A stretch of 11,743 nucleotides of DNA from an uncultured Oscillochloris sp. GTDB taxonomy: Bacteria; Chloroflexota; Chloroflexia; Chloroflexales; Chloroflexaceae. The stretch is taken from contig CAIRDL010001132.1 of the NCBI GenBank assembly GCA_903877345.1, positions 1-11,743 on the forward strand, given 5' to 3'. Below the pieces are notes generated by a model. It ran no database searches and was not told the origin of the DNA. It saw only the letters and a list, made by a program, of their open reading frames with translations. How positions within the stretch are numbered: the stretch's first letter is position 1; every line of letters begins with the position of its first letter. Below, in pieces: positions 7,438 through 11,743 of this stretch. The position numbers and the translations under genes are program-made.

Positions 7438-7709
7438 GAAAGAAAGCCTAAAGAAAAGTATAGGGGGCGACCACACAAGCGATCCTCAAATGGCGCGCTG
7501 CTGTTCAGCGGGTAGCAGCGCCAGAAGGAGCGACGCAAGATCTTTGTCTCAACTTTATGCTGCCCCCGCCCCGCAAGTGGGGTGGGGGCAGCAGGCGCAA
7601 ACTATAAAGGCACTAGACAAAGTTCGCAGGTACTTGACCGTTTGGGCAAATGCGGCGCGTCCTGGTGCGGCAAAGCTGCAATCTGAAACCTTGTCCTCCG
7701 AACCTTGGC
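7438..7709. other. Non-coding stretch between arsC and the NHL-repeat gene
   Basis: I see no convincing gene in this part of the 361-bp gap (7349-7709). Besides the large palindrome at 7542-7622 it holds an 8-bp stem (7495-7502 with 7514-7521, 11-base loop) and a short hairpin (7667-7679) that recurs in inverted orientation at the right end of the window. Short open frames here lack ribosome binding sites and recognisable products. Confidence 0.6.
7542..7622. terminator. Large interrupted palindrome downstream of arsC
   Basis: The core is a 15-bp stem (7558-7572 with 7579-7593, one G-T wobble, loop GCAAGT) rich in C and G. It is nested in further matching arms: CTTTAT (7553-7558) with ATAAAG (7604-7609), the left arm sharing base 7558 with the core, and CTTTGTCT (7542-7549) with AGACAAAG (7615-7622). 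It lies about 90-170 bp past the arsC stop and upstream of the NHL-repeat gene on the same strand, so it could terminate the arsC transcript. No U-tract follows, so a dispersed palindromic element is an alternative. Confidence 0.5.
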
Positions 7710-8120
7710 TTAAAGCTCCTCCGCATAAGCCTGCAACAACGCCGTCAGTTCTTTTTCAAGCGCATCACGCACGGTGCGGAAAGCATCCATGTTGTCCGTA
7801 GCAGCGGGATCGGGAAAACTGTGGTGCATGCGTTTGCCTTGTCCCAACCAGAGAGGACAGTCCTCTGCCGCCGCATCACAGACGGTAATCACAAGGTCAA
7901 AGTTGAGATCGCGGAATTCGTCTGCGAGCTTCGACCGACCTGTGTGGGTGATACCGATTTCGGCAAGGGCGCGCAAGGCTTTGGGGTGGACGTAGCCAGT
8001 AGGCTTGGTGCCTGCGCTAAAGGCTTGCCATGTTGCCCCTAAGCGGGCATTGATCAGCGCCTCGGCCATTTGTGAACGGCATGAATTCCCTGTGCAAAGA
8101 AAAAGGACTTTGTGTTGCAT
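7710..8120 (-). CDS. arsC: Arsenate reductase, thioredoxin-coupled low-molecular-weight phosphatase type
   Basis: This 136-residue protein reduces arsenate to arsenite in the cytoplasm using an LMW-phosphatase fold. The N-terminal P-loop CTGNSCR (Cys9, Arg15) matches the CX5R nucleophile motif. The further pair Cys81 and Cys88 in VCDAAAEDC has the same seven-residue spacing as the redox pair of the thioredoxin-linked plasmid pI258 enzyme. Asp104 in FPDP fits the general acid. These three cysteines favour ArsC over an ordinary tyrosine phosphatase. The length is normal for the family. The ATG at 8120 is preceded by AGGA seven bases upstream. No arsR, arsenite pump or other ars gene is next to it in this window, so it appears to be a single-gene unit divergent from the sortase. 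Thioredoxin coupling is inferred from the family. Confidence 0.93.
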   Translation of the reverse strand: MQHKVLFLCTGNSCRSQMAEALINARLGATWQAFSAGTKPTGYVHPKALRALAEIGITHTGRSKLADEFRDLNFDLVITVCDAAAEDCPLWLGQGKRMHHSFPDPAATDNMDAFRTVRDALEKELTALLQAYAEEL

Positions 8121-8185
8121 CGTTCAATCCTTGCTGCGTATGCTTCTAACGGTGTACCCAGTGCTTCGGCACGGCCTCGGTTGCT

Positions 8186-8191
8186 ATTATA
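8186..8191 (-). promoter_or_regulatory. Consensus -10 box upstream of arsC
   Basis: The minus strand reads TATAAT here, a perfect sigma-70 -10 hexamer. It would start transcription near 8179, about 58 bases before the arsC ATG. No good -35 hexamer is visible at 16-18 bp spacing (CTAGGC at 17 bp), so the promoter may be weak or activator-dependent. Confidence 0.5.
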
Positions 8192-8229
8192 GCGCCCTCT
8201 GCCACCTAGCCTAGCGGGCCACGGCACAA

Positions 8230-8238
8230 AACGTTACG
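8230..8238. repeat. Left 9-bp direct repeat (putative target-site duplication)
   Basis: AACGTTACG abuts the left inverted terminus of the MITE-like element and is repeated exactly at 8414-8422. A 9-bp duplication is typical of several transposase families. Confidence 0.65.
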
Positions 8239-8413
8239 CATGGCGGTTGCAACGTCCGAGTGCGCCGTAGCCTTCTCGTTCGCCGGGTGGCTGAAGCTAC
8301 CGGCTCAGGGTTGCGAAACTCGCCTTCACGGGCTGACCGAGCCTGCTTCAGCAGGCTTGGTAAACGTAGCTGAGGGCTTCAGCCCTACGGCGAACGACTT
8401 TGCAACTGCCATG
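8239..8413. mobile_element. Probable 175-bp MITE with terminal inverted repeats
   Basis: The ends CATGGCGGTTGCAA (8239-8252) and TTGCAACTGCCATG (8400-8413) are inverted repeats matching at 13 of 14 positions. Complementarity resumes inside with CGCCGTAG (8263-8270) against CTACGGCG (8385-8392), and CGTTCGCCG (8277-8285) is an alternative partner for 8388-8396. The interior is a chain of small palindromes centred on CTGAAG/CTTCAG: 8286-8301, 8340-8357 and 8373-8386. No transposase is encoded. The nine bases AACGTTACG directly flank both ends. Size, inverted ends, internal palindromes and the flanking repeat together fit a non-autonomous element mobilised in trans. Confidence 0.7.
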
Positions 8414-8422
8414 AACGTTACG
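8414..8422. repeat. Right 9-bp direct repeat (putative target-site duplication)
   Basis: An exact second copy of AACGTTACG abuts the right inverted terminus. It lies about 70 bp before the sortase start codon. Confidence 0.65.
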
Positions 8423-8451
8423 TCGCTTCACTGGCATGGCTGACCGCAATT

Positions 8452-8460
8452 TGTTATACT
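8452..8460 (+). promoter_or_regulatory. Extended -10 promoter for the sortase gene
   Basis: TGTTATACT combines the extended TGn element with TATACT as a -10 hexamer. The best-positioned -35 candidate is only TGGCAT (8432-8437), which fits an extended -10 promoter that needs little -35 contact. A start near 8467 gives a leader of about 27 bases. Only a weak Shine-Dalgarno match (TGAG) precedes the ATG at 8494. Confidence 0.5.
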
Positions 8461-8493
8461 CAAAACACTCGCCACCCACCGATTGAGACTGCG

Positions 8494-9348
8494 ATGGTCA
8501 CTACTTCAGGCCCGACCCCGGTTGCCCGTCACCCCCGCCACCCCCGCCAACGGCTCGCCTGGACATGCGGGAACCTCTTGCTATTCGGGGGACTCTACCT
8601 GCTCTTTTATGTCGGCGGCTTGTACGCCGATGTCGAATACATGCGCCTCGCGGCCCGTGGCGACTCCAACCTCGCGGTGCCCCGCACCGTGCTCGTCGGC
8701 CCGGCGGCGGCGGCGTTACAAGTTGGGCAGCCGGTTGCCCCCACGGCAAGCGGCAACGCACCCCTTACTGCCGGTTCGCTTGGCGCAGGCATGGCTGCCA
8801 ATACCACTGGGCAAATCGCCTCTGCCCCGCCTATCCCTGCACAAGTCGTTCATCCCACGACGGTCGAGCGCCTCGTCATCCCCAGTATTAAACTCGACGC
8901 CAAAGTGATCGAAGTTGGGTGGCAACTCGTCACCCAAGGCACCCAACAAGTGGCGGTGTGGCAAGTCGCCGAGTACGCGGTCGGCCAGCATCAGGGTTCG
9001 GCCAACCCTGGCGAAGGCGGGAACATCGTGCTTGCCGGGCACGTCGGCGGCTACGGCCAAGTCTTCCGCGACCTCTTCTATGTCCATGTCGGTGAGCCGG
9101 TCGTCCTCTACAGCCAAGGCCGTCAGTATCGCTATGTGATTAAGGAACGGCTGGTTGTGGATGAGGAAGGGGTTTCGCCCGAACAGCGTGCCGCCAACGC
9201 CCGCCTGATTGCCCCTACCAACGGCGAGGTGGTGACGATGATCACTTGTTGGCCGGGTACTGGCCCCAAGAAATTCACCCAGCGCGTGCTCATTCGGGCC
9301 GTGCCAGTGGTGACCGCGACGCCCACGGCTGCGCCAGGGTCACCTTAA
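8494..9348 (+). CDS. Sortase-family cysteine transpeptidase, single-pass membrane protein
   Basis: This 284-residue protein has a basic N-terminus (residues 10-20), one transmembrane segment at about 25-44 and an Ala/Pro/Thr-rich extracellular linker to about residue 120. A sortase domain follows, from RLVIPSIKLDAKV (about 126) to about 272. The catalytic triad is visible: His183 in LAGHVGG, Cys252 in TMITCWP (a variant of TLxTC) and Arg264 in FTQRVLIR. Sortases cleave a sorting motif in exported proteins and transfer them to a nucleophile at the cell surface. In Chloroflexota the acceptor and motif are poorly known. No LPXTG-type substrate is encoded in this window. The protein ends with a short Thr/Pro tail. 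The next gene starts 16 bp downstream on the same strand, suggesting an operon. The exact sortase class cannot be fixed by eye. Confidence 0.92.
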   Translation: MVTTSGPTPVARHPRHPRQRLAWTCGNLLLFGGLYLLFYVGGLYADVEYMRLAARGDSNLAVPRTVLVGPAAAALQVGQPVAPTASGNAPLTAGSLGAGMAANTTGQIASAPPIPAQVVHPTTVERLVIPSIKLDAKVIEVGWQLVTQGTQQVAVWQVAEYAVGQHQGSANPGEGGNIVLAGHVGGYGQVFRDLFYVHVGEPVVLYSQGRQYRYVIKERLVVDEEGVSPEQRAANARLIAPTNGEVVTMITCWPGTGPKKFTQRVLIRAVPVVTATPTAAPGSP

Positions 9349-9362
9349 CCTTGCCTAAGGTG
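9341..9362 (+). promoter_or_regulatory. Small hairpin at the sortase/cyclase junction
   Basis: CACCTTA (9341-9347) pairs perfectly with TAAGGTG (9356-9362). The left arm overlaps the sortase TAA stop. The right arm contains AAGG, the only Shine-Dalgarno-like sequence before the cyclase ATG at 9365. Pairing could hide that site until ribosomes finish the sortase, which would couple translation of the two genes. Seven base pairs is modest and coincidence is possible. Confidence 0.35.
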
Positions 9363-9364
9363 TG

Positions 9365-11707
9365 ATGAGTATTGATCTGCAAACCCTGTCTCTGGTGCTT
9401 GGCCTCAGTAATCTCCTCCAATTCATGGCCCTCTTTGTTCAATACCGTGTGGATCGCACCCACCGGGGGCTGGGTTGGTGGGCCTTCGGCAGTGCCTTGT
9501 TGGGGTTAGGCTTCGCTGCGAATTACCTCCGCACGTACCCGCCCCTGGCAATAAGCGCCATCCTGCTCAATAACCTCCTCTTTGGCTCAAGTACGGCGGC
9601 GTTTTATCTCGGCATCCTGCGCTTCTTTGATCAGCATGAACCCCGTAGGCTCCTGATCGCCTTCTCGATCTTGTTCACCCTGCTCCTCGGGGTTTTCACC
9701 TTCGTCAACGATGATCTAGAACTGCGGCGGGTGCTAATCTCGGTGGCAATCGCCACGTTCGCTTTTGCCTCGGCCCGTGTCCTCTTTGTGTCCAAAACCG
9801 CCTCGTTCACGGCCTCGGCCCACTTCCTCGCCCTCGTGTTTCTGGGCACGGGTGGGTTCTTTACGTTGCGGGCAATCGAGACGCTGTTTGAACCTGCGGC
9901 AATGAGTGCATTCTTCACCACGCTGACCCAAGCCACGACTCTTCTGGTGATCCTCAGTGCCAGTACGCTGTGGACATTTGGCTTCATCATTTTGGTCAAC
10001 CAGCGTTTGACGGCAGAATACCGCGAAGCAAAAGAGACCGCTGATCTGATTTTCAACACCAGTCCTGATGCGGTGTTGATTACGCGCTTGGACGATGGTG
10101 CGTTTTTGATTGTCAATGACGGCTTTACGGCGCTTACCGGCTACACCCGCAGCGAGGTGCTCGACAAAACCACCCTGGCGATCAATATCTGGCGTGATCC
10201 GACCGACCGCCGCAAGGTCGTCAGTGCGCTACGGGAACAAGGGGCGTGCAATAATCTCGAAGCTGTGTTCCAACACAAAGACGGCCATCAGATTATTGGG
10301 ATGGTCTCGGCGCGGCGCATCACGTTGCAAGGCACGCCCCATATGCTTAGCGTGACCCGCAACATCACTGAGCGCAAGCAGATCGAAGCAGCTCTGCGCG
10401 AGAGCGAGGAAAAGTTCCGCTACATGACCGAGAACTCGAGTGATGTCATCTGGCACCTCGATGCCGGGTTTCGCTTTACCTACATCAGTCCCGCCGACGA
10501 ACGCATGCGCGGCTTTCAGCGCGACGAAGTGCTTGGCATCACGGTCTGGGGCCTGCTCAAACCAGAGGGCATCAAACATGTTAAGCAGGCAAACACCGAA
10601 CGGCTTGCCACCGAACTGCACGAGGGGGGCAAATATGACTCACTGCGCTATGAGCTTGAGCAGGTCTGTAAGGATGGTCATTGGATCTGGACGGAGGTGA
10701 ATGTCACCGCGCATTACGATCAAAAGGGCAGCTTGATCGGCTATCACGGCATTTCCCGTGACATTAGCGCCCGCAAACAGGTCGAGGCGGCGCTCCGCGA
10801 AAGCGAACAGCGCTATCGTCTATTGGCGGATCATGTCTACGATGTGATCTGGACAATGACGCTGGAGGGTGCCTTCACCTACGTCAGCCCGTCAGTCTAC
10901 CAATTGCGCGGCTTCACACCGGAAGAGGTGCTCCGGCAACCTTTAGCGGAAGTCGTTTGCCCCGGTTCCATCGCTACCGTGCAAGAAGGCTTCCAACGCG
11001 CCTTTACGGAAATCAGCACGGGGCAACCGCAGCCCATCCATTATTTTGAGATTGAACAGCCATGCAAAAACGGCTCAACGGTGTGGACGGAGGCGACCGC
11101 CCGGGTGATGTACGATGACACGGGGCAGCCGCTTGGGCTGGTCGGCGTGACGCGGGACATTTCCGCCCGCAAACGCCTCGAAGCCGAACTGCAATACCAA
11201 GCGACCACGGACGGTCTCACGGGGATTGTCAATCGGCGGCGCTTTCTCGAATTGGCCCAGAATGAACTCGTTCGGGCGCTCCGCCTCGACCGCGCCCTGT
11301 CCATCGCCCTGATTGATATTGATCATTTTAAGCAGATCAACGACTCGTATGGTCATGCGGTTGGCGATCAAGCCTTGTTGGCTTGGACACGCATCTGTCA
11401 GAAAAACATCCGCGTGATTGATCTGCTTGGGCGCTTGGGTGGCGACGAGTTTGTGTTGCTCTTGCCGGAAACGACGAGCACCCAGGCGCAAATCGTGACG
11501 CAACGAGTTTGCGATGCCCTCGACGCCGAGCCGATTGATTTGGGGGACAAGCTGGTGGCGATCACGATCAGTTCGGGCCTAGCGAGTTTGGCGGGCGAGA
11601 CTGATTCACTGGATCGGCTTTTGGAACGGGCCGACCGGGCGCTCTACCAGGCGAAAGCTGCCGGACGTAATCGGGTGGTGGTGGAACCAGCGCTGGAGTC
11701 GGCGTGA
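9365..11707 (+). CDS. Membrane diguanylate cyclase: 7TM sensor, three PAS domains, GGDEF
   Basis: The ATG at 9365 is preferred over the adjacent in-frame GTG at 9362, giving 780 residues. About seven hydrophobic segments occupy residues 5-212. They are followed by PAS1 (~227-343), PAS2 (~346-475) and PAS3 (~480-608), each closing with a TRNITERKQ or SRDISARK-type motif and a short helix (EAALRESE). A GGDEF domain follows (~612-772). GGDEF is complete at 692-696, and DIDHFKQINDSYGH and DGLTGIVNRR are present. An inhibitory-site RxxD (Arg683-Asp686) lies exactly five residues before GGDEF. It therefore should make c-di-GMP from two GTP at the membrane under product inhibition, tuned by ligands of the 7TM and PAS domains. 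The signals are unknown. No EAL or HD-GYP domain is attached. Its position just behind the sortase suggests c-di-GMP control of surface or biofilm functions (inference). Confidence 0.95.
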   Translation: MSIDLQTLSLVLGLSNLLQFMALFVQYRVDRTHRGLGWWAFGSALLGLGFAANYLRTYPPLAISAILLNNLLFGSSTAAFYLGILRFFDQHEPRRLLIAFSILFTLLLGVFTFVNDDLELRRVLISVAIATFAFASARVLFVSKTASFTASAHFLALVFLGTGGFFTLRAIETLFEPAAMSAFFTTLTQATTLLVILSASTLWTFGFIILVNQRLTAEYREAKETADLIFNTSPDAVLITRLDDGAFLIVNDGFTALTGYTRSEVLDKTTLAINIWRDPTDRRKVVSALREQGACNNLEAVFQHKDGHQIIGMVSARRITLQGTPHMLSVTRNITERKQIEAALRESEEKFRYMTENSSDVIWHLDAGFRFTYISPADERMRGFQRDEVLGITVWGLLKPEGIKHVKQANTERLATELHEGGKYDSLRYELEQVCKDGHWIWTEVNVTAHYDQKGSLIGYHGISRDISARKQVEAALRESEQRYRLLADHVYDVIWTMTLEGAFTYVSPSVYQLRGFTPEEVLRQPLAEVVCPGSIATVQEGFQRAFTEISTGQPQPIHYFEIEQPCKNGSTVWTEATARVMYDDTGQPLGLVGVTRDISARKRLEAELQYQATTDGLTGIVNRRRFLELAQNELVRALRLDRALSIALIDIDHFKQINDSYGHAVGDQALLAWTRICQKNIRVIDLLGRLGGDEFVLLLPETTSTQAQIVTQRVCDALDAEPIDLGDKLVAITISSGLASLAGETDSLDRLLERADRALYQAKAAGRNRVVVEPALESA

Positions 11708-11723
11708 GCCGAGGGTGCGGATT

Positions 11724-11736
11724 GCAGCTTTGCTGC
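11724..11736 (+). other. Short hairpin after the cyclase gene
   Basis: GCAGC-TTT-GCTGC forms a 5-bp stem 17 bases after the cyclase stop. A near-identical copy in inverted orientation lies at 7667-7683. It is too short and lacks a U-tract in view, so it is more likely a fragment of a dispersed intergenic repeat than a terminator. The window ends seven bases later. Confidence 0.3.
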
Positions 11737-11743
11737 TTGACCC

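Noticed and set aside
7490..7801. A 103-codon plus-strand open frame overlapping the arsC 3' end
   Set aside because: It runs through the large palindrome, has no ribosome binding site and overlaps the well-supported arsC gene in antisense.
8240..8443. A 67-codon plus-strand open frame upstream of the sortase
   Set aside because: It spans the MITE-like element and its palindromes, lacks a ribosome binding site and resembles no known product.

Overview
The window looks like a GC-rich chromosomal piece from a member of the Chloroflexota (Chloroflexales-like). This is inferred from the style of the proteins: very large secreted proteins built from NHL blades, cadherin-like beta-sandwiches and a DUF11-type domain, Thr/Pro tails, a GWN...GYWI module, a single-pass sortase and a 7TM-PAS-GGDEF protein. 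No rRNA, tRNA or CRISPR array was seen, so the taxonomy is not firmly anchored.

Layout from left to right. (1) The 3' part of a plus-strand gene for a secreted protein (2-2017), open at the left edge. It carries eight perfect GGFARTG repeats and ends in TPT repeats plus FLPLVRR. (2) A 147-bp convergent intergenic region with five 21-bp units and two abutting perfect hairpins. (3) A minus-strand gene (2165-7348) for a 1727-residue secreted repeat protein: signal peptide, six NHL-type blades, three cadherin-like beta-sandwiches, six more blades, five more beta-sandwiches, a DUF11-like domain and a C-terminal FIPLIAR. (4) A 361-bp intergenic region with that gene's putative promoter and a large interrupted palindrome. 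(5) A minus-strand thioredoxin-type arsenate reductase gene, arsC (7710-8120). (6) A 373-bp divergent intergenic region with an arsC -10 box, a probable 175-bp MITE flanked by a 9-bp direct repeat, and an extended -10 promoter. (7) A plus-strand sortase (8494-9348). (8) A membrane-bound 7TM/PAS/PAS/PAS/GGDEF diguanylate cyclase (9365-11707), 16 bp downstream and probably co-transcribed with the sortase.

The joint theme is the cell surface. Two convergent genes encode repeat-rich exported proteins that share a short C-terminal motif, F[LI]PL[VI]xR, but have no LPXTG signal. Nearby is a catalytically complete sortase paired with a c-di-GMP synthase whose active site and inhibitory site look intact. 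The arsC gene looks like an unrelated single-gene unit.

The most interesting signals are the shared C-terminal motif, the MITE-like element between arsC and the sortase, the compound repeat/hairpin cluster between the two surface-protein genes, and recent internal duplications inside both surface proteins (a 42-bp period under a 7-residue repeat, and a 405-bp two-blade duplication).
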